The notes under the pieces: model-generated | The model's input: the letters and a program-made list of their open reading frames with translations, nothing else | Told to the model about the DNA's origin: nothing | The model's database searches: none | Assembly: GCA_928212115.1 (NCBI GenBank) | Contig: CAKMRJ010005745.1 | Location: 106,628,947-106,692,946 of the forward strand | Direction of reading: 5' to 3' | DNA from: Lactuca virosa | Lineage: Eukaryota > Streptophyta > Magnoliopsida > Asterales > Asteraceae | DNA length: 64,000 nt | Shown: positions 45,973 through 58,092 of the stretch, piece by piece | How the letters are laid out: each line of letters opens with the position of its first letter | How positions within the stretch are numbered: position 1 is the stretch's first letter | Program-made: the position numbers and the translations under genes

Positions 45973-47352
45973 TTAGTGAGACGAAAGGGGTTTCGGTACT
46001 GACTCAGCTTCCATCATTCTCAAGCCTTGGAGTATTTTGTTAAAGCTTGCTTCTGGTAATGCCTTAGTGAAGATGTCATCCAGTTGATCTGAGGACCGAA
46101 CGAAGTGAACTTCAACATTTCCATCTTCAACGTGGTCCTTGATGAAGTGGTATCTCAGTGCAATATGCTTAGTCTTGGAATGTTGCACTGGATTGTGACA
46201 TATTCGACTCGCACTTTCAGAGTCACAGTAGAGAGGGATCTTTTTCATGCTTAAGCCATAATCTCTAAGTTGGCTTTGTATCCATATGACCTGGGATGTA
46301 CAGGATGCTGCAGCGATGTACTCAGCTTCGGCTGTGGAAAGAGACACGCAAGTTTGTTTCTTTGACTGCCAGCTGACAAGTTTGCCATCAAGGAACTGGC
46401 ATCCGCCGGTTGTGCTCTTTCGGTCCAATCCACATCCACCAAGATCAGCGTCAGAGAAAGCTTGAACAAAGAAGCCGAATTTTGCAGGATACCAAAGACC
46501 GAGAGACGAGGTTCGCTTCAAATACCGGAAGATATTTTTCACTGCAACCATATGAGGTTCTCTTGGATTTGCTTGAAACCTGGCACAATAGCAGACAGAA
46601 AACATTATGTCCGGTCTACTAGCTGTTAGATACATTAGAGATCCTATCATCTGACGATAGAGAGTCATATCAACAGCCGGTTTCTCAAGAGATGGAGTCA
46701 GCTTCGTGCCAAATGCCATTGGAACCTTTACTTTGGAATCTCCCGTTATGCCGAACTTTGCCAACAGAGTCTTCGTGTATGCTTCCTGATTAATGAAGAT
46801 GCCTTCTGGTCCCTGTCTTATATTCAGTCCAAGGAAAAAGTTAATCAGACCCATTGCGCTCATTTCAAACTTAGTCTCCATCAACTTCCTGAATTCAGCT
46901 GTTAAGCTAGGATTCGTGGAGCCGAAGATGATGTCATCGACATAAATTTGAACAATCATTAAGTGTTCGCCTTCTTTCTTGCGAAAGAAGGTTGGGTCAA
47001 CCGAACCTTGTTTGAATTTTGACATTTTGAGAAAACATGTTAGAGTTTCATACCAGGCTCTCGGGGCTTGCTTCAAGCCATAAACTACTTTATCCAGTTT
47101 GTAGAAGTGATCAGGGTACTTCTCGTTCACAAATCCGGGTGGTTGCTCAACGTATACCGTTTCTTCTAGTTCTCTATTCAAGAAATCACATTTTACATCC
47201 ATTTGGAAAACTTCGAAGTTTTTATGTGCAGTATATGCCAAAAAGATTCTCACTGATTCCAACCTTGCTATTGGAGCGAAGGTCTCTTCATAGTCTATTC
47301 CTTCTTCCTGTCAATATCCTTTCACCACCAGCCTCGCTTTGTTGCGAATGAC
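45973..47352 (-). pseudogene. pol: Copia-D reverse transcriptase and RNase H
   Basis: Open from 47262 to the stop at 45973 (429 residues). [30 protein letters not shown] (the usual Ala and Gly read Asp and Arg), [15 protein letters not shown], catalytic YVDDIIFGS, then [20 protein letters not shown]. RNase [21 protein letters not shown] and [17 protein letters not shown], ending [13 protein letters not shown] at 47311-47313 lies in the [26 protein letters not shown]. The frame joins 48111-49175 when solo LTR G and one GTTGC are removed. Confidence 0.92.
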
Positions 47353-47357
47353 GTTGC

Positions 47358-48110
47358 TGTTGGGTTATGAGCATTCTAACACTCCTAAGTGTACATGCAA
47401 CCCTAAATACCTTGGATCTATGTTTTCTCTATTATAAATACAATTATGAACATCCAAGGTATTATCCTAATCTAGCATACAAAATAATAAATATAACAAG
47501 ATAGAATACATACCTCTTTGATGTAGAATGTCTTCATGAAGCTTGAGTGCCTAGTGCCCTAAGTGTGACACCTCAAATGGTTCACACAACACCAAATACA
47601 CTTGGAATAACTTGAGAGAAACTTGAGCACTCCTTGAAATCGTCTAGCCCTCAAACTCACACATTAGTGCACGATTTCTTGAGCCATGGGATTCTTTTAT
47701 ATAGTGGCTATTAGGGTTACACCATGTAACTCATAACTTTACCCATTCCTTATGCTCCATGGATTTTAACCTCCATGGAGTATCCATGGGTCACCCCATG
47801 GACTTAGTCCAACATAAGGAATCTTGGATCACAAGCCCACATATATAAGAATGAATGATTTACACAATCAACCCATATATTTAATTAGTCTCCTTTTGAT
47901 CACTTAATTAATTCCAAATTAATTCTTGATCAATACTAATTAAATAACCTTATTAATATATTAGAACTTATAATATATTAACCAACCTTAAGTGTTATTT
48001 CTCTCATTATAGTCTATCCAAATGCATGATGCCATGCAACCCAAATGGACCATGCCGGGACGGGTCAAGTCTTACCAATTATAGTTATGGACTTAGACAT
48101 TAATCCAACA
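47358..48110 (-). repeat. G: solo copia LTR of the Copia-B family
   Basis: 753 bp, TGTTGGGTTATGAG to TTAATCCAACA, the reverse complement of Copia-B-type LTRs. Perfect TSD GTTGC at 47353-47357 and 48111-48115. It lies between a Gly-Asn and a Val-Ile-Arg-Asn codon pair of Copia-D RT. Confidence 0.95.
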
Positions 48111-49175
48111 GTTGCCCTGTTTATCTAACTTATTTCTAAAAATCCATTTTAAACCGACTACAGATACATCCTTTAGTTTGGGAATCAGCCTCCAAACACG
48201 ATTTCGTTCAAACTCATGGAGTTCGTCTTGCATAGCTTGCACCCAATCAGAGTGATCAAGAGCAGCATTTACCATCTTCGGTTCAACTTTAGAGACAAAC
48301 GAATTAAAAATGCAGAATTCTACTTGAGAGAATAAAGCAGCTTGCTTCGCCTTCAGTTGAGAGCGTGTGAGAACTCCCTCAGAGGATTCACCAAGGATTT
48401 GAGTTTTAGGATGATCCTTTGTCCATTTTATGAGAGGAGGATAATTTGGATCATAAGCAGGATCTAGTTCAACATTTACTTCTACTTTGAGTTCTGATTC
48501 ATCTCCATTCTCCCCCTCAAATGGTGAAGCGTATCCCATGTCAGAATCTGGATTCTCTGCCTCAAATGGATCTTCATGGGTTGGGGTTTTTGATGGATTC
48601 TCCCTCTCGAAAGACATGTCGGTTGATTTTGGTGTAGACGAACCCTCCCCCTGGAGTATAGTGCTTTCTCTTGGAGGGTCATTAGTAGCTGGATGATCAC
48701 CTGATGCAGTAGGTTCGCTTTGAGTCTCCTTCTCGGTTGGTTGTTGAGGTTCGCTTTCCATGTCTTTAGCAGCTTCATCGATAATTTTCTTCAAGGAATC
48801 GATATTCTTATCTGCTGCTTTCGCTTCTAAGTGGATCGCCTTCTCTGGTTCATCAAAGAGCAGCATGTACTCTTCAAACAGATTGGAAATGGGAATGGAG
48901 ACTTTTCCTGATTCCGGAAAGATTTCTTCTGTTGAACCTTCGCTTGCTTGAATCTTCTTCATGTAATTATCATCAAAAGTTACATAGTAGGATTCTTCAA
49001 TCTTCCTTGAGCGTTTATTCAGAACCCTATATGCTTTGGAAGTAAGCGAATAGCCAAGAAAAATCCCTTCGTCTGCCTTAACATCAAATTTGTTTCGGTT
49101 CTCTTTGGAGTTGAAAATGAAGCATCTTGAACCGAACACGTGGAAAAACTTCACATTTGGCTTGCGATTATTCAA
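48111..49175 (-). pseudogene. pol: Copia-D integrase C-terminus, linker and RT start
   Basis: NNRKPNVKFFHVFGSRCFIF and GIFLGYSLTSKAYRVLN are the integrase C-terminal motifs. A ~190-residue acidic, Pro/Ser/Thr-rich linker follows (SEPTASGDHPATNDPP, FEAENPDSDMGYAS), then the RT start (WVQAMQDELHEFERNRVW, VVGLKWIFRNKLD). The frame differs from the upstream 49244-50269 segment by one base near 49265, so integrase is split. Confidence 0.9.
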
Positions 49176-49243
49176 AATCTCGTATGGAGTTATGGAAATT
49201 CGGTTGTTGAGGAAGGACCGGTTCTGTGTGTAACATGCAGTAG

Positions 49244-50269
49244 CTATAGCATCTGCCCAGAAGTATAATGGAAGTGAAGCGAAGCGAAACTCAGCATGGT
49301 TCGGGCGGCTTCACACAATGAACGGTTTCGCCTTTCAACGATCCCATTCTGTTGTGGAGTATAGGGAGCAGAAAAGTTGTGAGTTACTCCCTTTTCAGCC
49401 AGAAACTCTTCAAAGTCTTTATTTTTCAACTCCATACCGTTATCGATTCTTATGTTTCTTAGCACCTTTCGCAGCTGCAATTCCACTTGCTTGATAAAAT
49501 CCTTCAACTTGGGAGTCGCCTTTGATTTCTGTTTAAGAAATAAAACCCAGGTGAAGCGTGAAAAATCATCTACAATTACAAGTATAAACTTACTACCACC
49601 GATGCTTTCGATAGCCGAAGGGCCACATAGGTCGATGTGCAGTAGTTCAAGAGGTTCGATGATCTTTGTATTGATACGAGAAGGGTGACTTTTTCTGCTT
49701 TGCTTTCCCATTTCGCATGCTGCGCACAAGTGTTCTTTGTCAAATTTGAGAACAGGAAGTCCACGCACGTGATCACCAAGAACCAGTTTATTAATATCTT
49801 TGAAGTTCAGATGCGATAGTCTTCGGTGCCACAACCAACTTTCATCTGAGTTCGCCTTCGACAGTAAGCATATTGCTGGCTTTCCTTTTATCGGGTTGAG
49901 ATTTAGAGGATACATTTCCCCTTTGCGCTCAGATTTCAACAGAACTTTCTTCGTTTGTTTTTCAATTAGCTCTGAGCCCTCATCATCAAACGAGACTTTC
50001 AATCCGGTTCCCACGACTAGTTGAGAAACACTGATGAGGTTGTGTTTCAATCCTTCCACGTAGTCTACCTTTCGTATTGAGAATTCTCCATTGGTGATCA
50101 TGCCATACCCTTTGATCGTGTCGTATGAGTTGTTTCCATATTTAACACATCCACCATCCTTAAGGGACCGAAACTCCCTAAGTTCTTCCCTCCTAACTGT
50201 CATGTGACAAGAGCATCCACTGTCAATATACCATTCGTCGTCAAACTGCTCGTCACTGATAACCTGCAA
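49244..50269 (-). pseudogene. pol: Copia-D protease, pre-integrase and integrase core
   Basis: 341 residues. Protease WYIDSGCSCHMT with the DSG active site; GAG-pre-integrase WLWHRRLSHLNFKDINKL and CAACEMGKQSRKSH; integrase LLHIDLCGPSAIES, VDDFSRFTWVLFLKQKS, RIDNGMELKN and TPQQNGIVERRNRSLCEA. The DDE triad is kept, though RSDNGTE has become RIDNGME. A one-base shift near 49265 ends the frame. Confidence 0.93.
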
Positions 50270-50271
50270 AA

Positions 50272-51639
50272 TTAAGCAGATTTAGGAACCCAAAGTCTCT
50301 TGGGCCCTGGTGAGTCTTTTACAGAATAGGGAATTGCAATAGAAAGATCAACCATAAATGTTCTTTTTATTAATGTGGTTTCATCTTTTCGTTTGATGGT
50401 GTAAGCTTTGATTTTATTTTTATCTTGCTTCAATTGGGGTGTGTTATTGTTAGTTGGTTTCACAGTTAAGGTTTTCTTTGGAGTCCTAGGGTTAGCTGAC
50501 TTTTTAGTGTTTTGGACTTCAGAATCTGAGCACAGCTTTCCCTTTCCTTTGATATCCTTCACAGAGTTGGACTTTGGTTGAGAGTGAGGAGGATGAGATT
50601 TAGGACCGAAACTTGACTTTCGGTTCTTGGCGTAGTAAGAGTTGGGACCGAAACTTGACTTTCGGTTCTTGTGACTACTAGAATTAGGACCGAAACTGGT
50701 AGTTCGGTTTACCTGACTGCATGACTAGCAATGATTGCAAGAATGAGACTTGGCCTGTGCTTCCTTTTTGAGATTAGAAGCTTTTTCAGAGCGAACATAA
50801 GTAGGGTTTTGGGATTGCCAAAACTGTTTTCTCTCATTGAGGTTTTTCATGTATCTTTTGTTCCTCTGACGTTTCTGTTCAGCAAGTTGCTCTTGGGTCA
50901 AGTGAATGTTGGCCTTAGGTTTCATTTTCTTCTCATGAACTTCGGTTGATGTTGATGATACGCTGGAAGCTTTCAGTGGTTCGTTTGGTATTTCTTTTGT
51001 ACCACTTGTACTGGGTTTATCAAAGCTTGAGGGCTTGTTGAGGGGTTCGGGAATGTAACGTCCCTTAACTCTCAATGAGGTTTGTTCTGAAAGACGACAG
51101 ACCAACTGTTTCGTCTGCATTATCGATAGGAGCAGACCAGAAGTGGTTATCGCAACCTTCAGCATTATCTTTGTCAACCATGGATGTCAACTCCACCGTT
51201 TGTTTCTTAGTTACACCTGTGACTGCATACACTTGGTGTGGTGTAGTTTGCACCTGTGACTGCATACACTTGGTGTGGATTTCTCCTCACTCTTTGGAAG
51301 ATTCCCTGCTGAGTTGTTCAGTTAGGTTAGAATTCGCTAAGCGAGTTTGCATAAGACTTCCACTTAAGTTAGAAAACTTGAATTTTAATTCGTTTAATTA
51401 TTTTTCGTAGTTTGTTACTGGTATTTTAAGAGATTCAAGTATGGATTGTACCTTTTTGATCAACTGATCGCAATCGTTAATCCGTTCACTCACAGGCTTA
51501 GCAGCGAAACAATTGTCATCCTTTAGTTTCGCTTCCTCACGCTCACCTTCGGTTGAATATCCCCTCATCTGCGATACCCCAGCTGACACCATTAAGCACC
51601 TCCCTGCTGAATCAGTAACTCCTTCTTTTTCCACATAAG
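50272..51639 (-). pseudogene. gag: Copia-D gag C-terminal extension
   Basis: Several open segments (51398-51634, 51065-51265, 50725-51177, 50272-50562) in two frames form the long low-complexity gag tail, rich in Lys, Ser and Asn. It contains a repeated Asn-Arg-Lys-Ser-Ser-Phe-Gly-Pro motif encoded by ACCGAAA...TTTCGGT hairpin DNA at 50605-50708. Stops near 51398, 51062 and 50722 break it. Its function is unknown. Confidence 0.65.
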
Positions 51640-52888
51640 CTCTTCCATGCGAGGGTCTGCGTACCTCTTCATCTTCAGAGTCTGTAGACTAGACTTCTAC
51701 TCCACCAAACTCATCATCAATAACATGTTCCTGCACAATTAAAGCATTCATAGAAACGTTAGTTGCTTTCTTCTTCTTTATATCCTCCAACTTTCGCATG
51801 TGGTAAGCTTCGTCATCTTCACCGTCCTTTTTCTCAGACATCTTTCTCAGCATGCAATCCTTAGCAAAGTGGTTCTTGCTGTGACAATAGTTGCAGTCAT
51901 ATCCTGAATCTCCTACAAGATTGCTTTTTTTCTTCTCATCGTTTTTCTTAGTAGTGTTCTTGCTCTCCTCTTTCGTCTTTTCAGAGCTATAGCTTCCCTG
52001 CCAGTTTCAGTTCTTGTTGATAGGGAACTTTTTCCGAGCAAACTTCTTTGGGTTCGTAACCATCATTGCATATTCTTCATTAGTCAGATCCCACTCTGAC
52101 ATATCAGATTCTTCCTCTTCGTCCGCCACACTCTTGCTCTTAGAAACAAGAGCCAGAGAACCCACTCCTGAAACTACTTTCGTTTCCTTAGACACTACAC
52201 TTTCATGAGATTTAAGTATACCCATTAGTTTCGCCAGCGAGTAGGACTTAAATTACTCATGTGCCTTAACAGTCGAGACCACTGCCATCCATTCGGGCCT
52301 TAAACCATTCATGAATGTAACCTTTTGTTCGATCACCTTCCTTTCAATACCATGCTTCATCATCTTGTTGAGTAGATGGTTGAAACGATCGAATGTCTGA
52401 ATGAGTTTCTCTTCAGGTTTTTGTTCGAAAGCACCGAATTCAGAGAGCAATAGGGTTTGGATCGAGTGCTCTAGATCCTCATCAGTTGAATATAATTCTT
52501 TCAACCTATCCCATATTTCTTTAGCTGTAGTGCATGAATTTACTAGACGAAAAGTGTCGGATTGCAAAGCGAATCTGATCATCCTCATGGCTTTAACGTT
52601 GCATAACACCTTGTCTTTTTTGTCTTGAGGAATCTTTTCTACGTCCACCAAGAGCTGATTATACTCTCTTTGAGTCTTGATCGTTCTATTTGTTCCAGAG
52701 TGAACAAACGGACCCAATGTTATTGCTTCCCAGATAAGATAGCCATTGTCTTCAGATCCAACGACGTAGTCTTCGAAGTGATGCACCCATACTTCATAAT
52801 CTTGAGTATAAAGAATGGGAACCCTTGTAGTGGATCCTATACTATTGGAGATGTTTATTGGATTGATTTGAGAGTCATCGTGAGACAT
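51640..52888 (-). pseudogene. gag: Copia-D gag with zinc knuckle
   Basis: ATG at 52888 (MSHDDSQINPINISNSIG). Residues 1-211 form a UBN2-type copia gag (EVWVHHFEDYVVGSEDNGYL, CTTAKEIWDRLKELYSTDED, FMNGLRPEWMAVVSTVKAHE). TAA at about 52250 and TGA at about 52003 interrupt; the same frame continues to an intact CCHC knuckle CNYCHSKNHFAKDC at 51854-51895. This is the RNA-binding particle protein. Confidence 0.92.
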
Positions 52889-53063
52889 GATGAACTTTTT
52901 CTTTTAATCTGCTAGAATCAGACTTGTAAAGTTGAATTTAGGGTTTTATCAAATACAAGAGATACCGTCGACAAGAAGAAGACAGCTTCTATATATTGAT
53001 AAAAGCGGAAACCCTAAAGGATTCTTCAAACAGAAGAGATGCGTATGTATTACACAGTCTCCT

Positions 53064-53075
53064 TCTCTAAAACCA
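53064..53075 (-). promoter_or_regulatory. Copia-D primer binding site
   Basis: Minus strand TGGTTTTAGAGA just inside the 5' LTR, 9 of 12 matches to the tRNA-Met site TGGTATCAGAGC. Confidence 0.6.
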
Positions 53076-53077
53076 AT

Positions 53078-53399
53078 TGATGGGAATAATGAGTTATAGA
53101 TCGATAGATTCTAAACAGAAAAACAAGAATGAAGTAATCAAAGAACACAAGAATGGATCAAATAGTGTCGAATGATTAATAACTCACACCTCAGAAGAGC
53201 TCGATGAAGAACTTCGACTGTAGAGGTGTGTTTAGGGTTACAATGCAAAAGCTATTAATTAGAACGATAACCTAAAAGCTATACATGCATGCATAATATA
53301 TACGCTAACCCTAATGATAATCCACGGTTGGACAGGCCCAAACCGGGTAAACAAAATATCAATATTAAGCCCATATGACGCAACACTCTGGACCCAACA
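53078..53399 (-). repeat. Copia-D 5' LTR
   Basis: 322 bp, pair of 32793-33114. Confidence 0.95.
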
Positions 53400-53590
53400 A
53401 TAATAAATAACAGCGTAGGTAGCTTAGGGTATACTTTCTTGCTCCGACTGATCGTACACATCTCATCCTTCCTTGGTTGCTTTTGAAAATAATTTGAAAA
53501 TAATTTGAAACCATCAAAGATCCTTAGTTTGAGTCTGGATTCACATGAGTGTTCATCCAATTTACTCAAACCAGGGCTCTGATACTAACT
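53400..53590 (-). other. LARD internal region, 5' end with primer site
   Basis: Final piece of the LARD interior. On the minus strand TTAGTATCAGAGCCCTGG (53571-53588) next to LTR2 matches the tRNA-Met primer complement with one mismatch over its core, fixing LTR2 as the 5' LTR. Confidence 0.8.
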
Positions 53591-55830
53591 TGTAACATCT
53601 CAAAAATCACAACAAATTTAAACTTTTCAAAACAACCCATTTACTAAAAAGAAGTGTTTACAAAACCATTCTTTCTAAAACATTATTTAAAATCAGAGTC
53701 TCCCAGGATCCAATGTCATTAAAAAAAGGTGTGCATGATCACACCTTTGCTTTCCCACGATCCTTTGGAGTACCTGAAACAATAAACTGAAACCGTAAGC
53801 ACAAAGCCTAGTGAGTTCCCCCAAAGTACCACCACATAACATAACATATACAAACAAGCATGTTGGGCCCAATCAATCATCAGACTGGAATACCCATGGG
53901 TCAACAGCCATCGGGTTGGATTACCCCCGGCCCAATCAGTTATCGGACTGGAATGCCAATATACAACGGATTCACTTAGTCATTGCACTGGAATACCCTC
54001 GACCCAATCAGTCATCGGACTGGAATGCCAATATATAACGGTTCCAGTCAGTCATCGAATTGGAATATCATCGGCCCAATCAGTCATTGGACTGGAATGC
54101 CAATATATAGCGGGTCCACCTAGTCATCAGACTGGAATACCCCCGGTCTGTTGACTCATGCACAAAACAATAAAGTGTCAACCAAAAACCATAACATGTC
54201 GACATGTACATAACAGATAAACATATAATCAGTCAACAGATAAACAGGCAGATCTACAGATCACTACCGCATAGCAACATCCTATAAACTATGATATAGA
54301 TATAACAGATCACTACAGCATAGCAACATACGGTTAACCATGATATCAATCCAATGGGCCGACCTTGGTTCCTTCGACCCGAAAGCACAGTGAGGAAAAC
54401 TCACCTCTCAGCCTGAAAACAATCTGAATGAATCTTTGCTCCGAAATCCGGCTCTACATTTACCTATTCAACAGATAAAGACCAAGGCTTAACTATAGCT
54501 CGAAATACCCAAAATACCCATAAGTCAAACTTGGTCAACCCTGGTCAAACTCAAAGTCAACGATCAAGGTCCTAAACGTCAATATCCCTTCGCAGCAGAT
54601 TACGCCCTACGTACCAAGAGAGTACGCCCAGCATACTCTAATGTTGACCAAAAAGCGGGGCGTTAACAACGTACGTGCAACGTACCTCCAGGTACGCCCA
54701 ACATACTTAGCCCAATCGCAAAACTCCTTAAGAGCTTATTTCATTAAGTCCTTCCATCCAAAACTCAGATCCAAGCCCAAAATGATGTCCTAAGTCATAA
54801 AGTTTCCAACTTTATGACTTTGCATGGCTATTAAGTGCTTAATGTCCAAAACCCTATGTTCTTAACCCAATAAGACCATCTAACACATGCATGGGTTACA
54901 TACAACACTCAAGATCATATTTTTATGGTTCATAATAGCTCCATAATGGATAAAGTTTCCAACTTTATCCATTAGAATGGTCCCAACAAACAAGATCTAG
55001 TCTTTAAGTCTCAAAGGGACCCAAAAAGTGCATCTTTTCAACTTAATCCATTAAGTCCAAGTCTCTGACCTTCATATCTGAATCAAAATGATGTTTATAT
55101 GGATAAAGTTTCCAACTTTATCCATAACAAGGTCACAAACTTTCAAGATCTAAACTTTATGCACTTAAAGTGACCAAAAGCTCATAACACCCAAAACTAG
55201 CTAGATCTAACAATTTCATCATCAAGATTCAAACTTTATGCCTTTAGAAGAAAGATCAAGGTGAACAAAGTCTTGATCTACAAGCTCCAATGCAACCATC
55301 ACTTCTTCAATGAGTTCCTTCTTCTCCAAGGTGCACCAAGAACACTCAAAAGCACTTAAAAACACATTTTTCTCACAAGGCTCAATCTAGGGTTAGGGTT
55401 TCAAAAGAGGGTGTTGGAGAGGTGCAGGCTGAGAATGGAAAAGGTTTAGGGGATTTAAGGAGCTTAAATATGGCTCAAACCACGAAAATAGGGTTTGGGC
55501 ACAGATCGCATACGCCCAGCGTACTCAATTTATGACCAGCGTACTAGGGATGCCCTAGTACGCCCAACGTACAATTTGAGTACGCCCAGCATACGCGGCT
55601 CAACCCAAAACCTCCCTAACTTCAAACGGCCATAACTTCTTCGTTCCAACTCCGTTTTCGATGTTCTTTATATCCATGGAAAAGTGTTTAAGATCTCTAC
55701 AATATTATCTAAATTTATCGGACTAAGAACTTCTCAAACAAGGACTAGTCTTTGCCTTCTTAAGGCCAAAAACCTCACACAATCAACTTCCGATCGATGG
55801 ATCAGAAATGGCAGGAAACAGGATGTTACA
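53591..55830 (-). repeat. LARD LTR2
   Basis: 2,240 bp, close copy of LTR1 including the hairpin array (53860-54150) and the dyads (55505-55595). It serves as 5' LTR for the left interior and 3' LTR for the right one. Confidence 0.93.
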
Positions 55831-57238
55831 ATTCTCCCCCACTTAAATTAGATTTCGTCCTCGAAATCAGCTCTCACTTCTGCTTCACGATGGAATCCCT
55901 AACCGAAAACCCGCAGATTTGATCGGCTCTAAACCTGCTCGACCAGTCGCCATCATACTAATCTTGCATATAAGTGCACCATTGCGATGAGAACCAACTG
56001 GAAAACAGAACCCGTGACTATTTATTGTTGTTGAAACCTTCATTCAAAAACAAGGAGACTCCCAACGTGAGTCTCATCTATATAACTGTTACAGAGAAGT
56101 ACATATAACACCAGCATCTTCCACAACTTCCTAGCTTTAAATCCGAACTTCTAGTGAGAACCACAGATTCAGAACTCTCAAAGCTACAATCACAGAATCA
56201 ACTCTATCAATATGTTTCCCGAGACCGGGAACCCATCAGATCTAGACTTCAGAACCTATAATCCAGAACTGATATTCATCCATTCGATGAACCCACCCCT
56301 TGTCTTTGACTAAGAACACCACCAAACACATTTAATGAAGTACTCAAAACACATCAATCGCGAATTTCAACCAATTCCAAATTCATAAGATGTACCAAAA
56401 ATCTTAAATAAACCCTTAACTCCTTGGCACGCCATTACCAACCACTGCTCCTATGAGCAAAGATGATTAATCCAAGAATTTTCACATTGCATCCAACCCT
56501 TATTAGCTCAGGTGTACCTCCACCTGGAAAATCACTCGAGACATTTACAATGAACTTCATGACTCGAGACTCCATAATCGCTACCCAACTTTGGTATCCA
56601 AACCCCTAATAATAGCTCGCAAACAAATGGGATTTATAATGAAAATACTCCGCAAAGACTTTCTGATGCACGAATGATACTCCCAACAACCCTTAACTGC
56701 TCACTTTATCCAAACCAGCTGGTTCGTGAGTCTCCCGACTTCCAAAAATGCACCAACACCGAAAGTACCACATGTAGAAGAAATAAACACTCATGATCAC
56801 TGGGGCCACAGCCTATGTCTAGAATGCTCTCTGTATTACGTTGATCTTGTCGACATTCCATAATTTGCCTGGAAACTCACGACCAGCACCACGGGGGCCT
56901 AAAGATACTCAACCTCATTCCACCGCCTTGCAGGAACCCAATCAACATCCCTCTCAACACTAACCGAGCGCAATAATGCCATACTCTTTTTCCACGCACA
57001 ATTCCTTTCACAGTACAAGCTTCTACCAACACAAAATCCGACGAAAAACATGGTCTCACAGGACCCGAGAATGGGAGAGACGGTCCCACTCTTGTCCCAA
57101 TTTAAAGTCTATAACCCAAATAAGAACCATGCATATAATTCAAACCAAGTGCTCCATTGCTATCTTTCCAACCCACCTACACCCCTTACGACAATATCTA
57201 ATGAAATTACCAGAATACACACCCTTAGGGAACCATGC
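55831..57238 (-). other. LARD second, partial internal region
   Basis: Near-identical to 16136-17530, starting with the polypurine tract (AAGTGGGGGAGAAT on the minus strand). It ends abruptly at GGGAACC, followed by a short filler and LTR3. Confidence 0.88.
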
Positions 57239-58087
57239 ATATAATTCAAAATGATGTTTAGATGGATAAAGTTTCCAACTTTATCCATAATAAGGTCACA
57301 AAATTTCGAGATCTAAACTTTATGCACTTAAAGTGACCAAAAGCTCATAACACCCAAAACTAGCTAGATCTAACAATTTCATCATCAAGATTCAAACTTT
57401 ATGCCTTTAGAAGAAAGGTCAAGGTGAACAAAGTCTTGATCTACAAGCTCCAATGCAACAATCACGTCTTCAATGAGTTCCTTCTTCTCCAAGGTGCACC
57501 AAGAACACTCCAAAGCACTTAAAAACACCTTTTTTCTTTTGCTCACAAGGCTCAATCTAGGGTTAGGGTTTCAACAGAGGGTGTTGGAGAGGTGGAGGTG
57601 AGAATGGAACGGGTCTGGGGAGTTAAGGAGATTAAATAGGGCTCAAACCATGAAAATAGGGTTTGAGCACTGATCACGTACGCCCATCGTACTCAATTTA
57701 TGACTAGCGTACTCGGGATACCGTAGTACGCGCAGCGTACGCGACTCAACCCAAAATCACCCTAACTTCAAATGGCCATAACTTCTTCATTCTAACTCCA
57801 TTTTTGACGTTCTTCATATCCATGAAAAGGTGTTGAAGAGCTCTATAATATTATATAATTATCTTGGACTAAAAACTTCTTGAACAAAAATCTGTATTCC
57901 ATGCAAGAACCCGGCCTATGACTTTTCCCTTTCTACCCTTCTGCCCAGAACTCAATTCAAGGGTAAAATCTCTTAACTATCATTACCTCCTTCCATAAGG
58001 ACTAGACTTTGACTTTTTAAGGCCCAAAACCTCACACAATCGACTTCCGGTCCATGGCTCAGAAATGGCAAGAAACAAGATGTTACA
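57239..58087 (-). repeat. LARD LTR3, partial and divergent
   Basis: Matches about 15390-16135 of LTR1 but has an extra ~108 bp around 57890-57998 and more substitutions. It ends GATGTTACA followed by TSD TGTGA. Confidence 0.88.
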
Positions 58088-58092
58088 TGTGA

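Larger units (their letters stand above)
32793..53399 (-). mobile_element. Copia-D: Ty1/copia element with large extra ORF
   Basis: 322-bp LTRs at both ends (TGATGGGAATAATG... to ...CTGGACCCAACA), TSD ATAAC/ATAAT (32788-32792, 53400-53404). Without Copia-B (plus TSD) and solo LTR G (plus TSD) it is about 12.4 kb: gag, protease, integrase, RT, RNase H, then 2 kb of repeats and an extra ORF reaching the polypurine tract. Long gag and an ORF after pol recall sireviruses, but the LTRs are short; lineage is inference. LTRs differ at only about four positions. Confidence 0.93.
13897..58087 (-). mobile_element. LARD-type non-coding Ty3-like element, tandem LTR-int-LTR-int-LTR
   Basis: One insertion bounded by TSD TGTGA (13892-13896 and 58088-58092). 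Parts: LTR1 13897-16135; internal region 16136-18341, 31654-32792 and 53400-53590 (about 3.5 kb once the nested Gypsy-E and Copia-D are removed); LTR2 53591-55830; a second partial internal 55831-57238; partial LTR3 57239-58087. Primer site and polypurine tract are present, but no gag or pol can be recognised, so it must be mobilised in trans. Large LTRs with a non-coding interior fit a large retrotransposon derivative. Confidence 0.85.

Noticed and set aside
57239..58087. LTR3 as an independent solo LTR
   Set aside because: It lacks its own left end and left TSD; its right TSD matches the left flank of LTR1, so it belongs to the tandem LARD.
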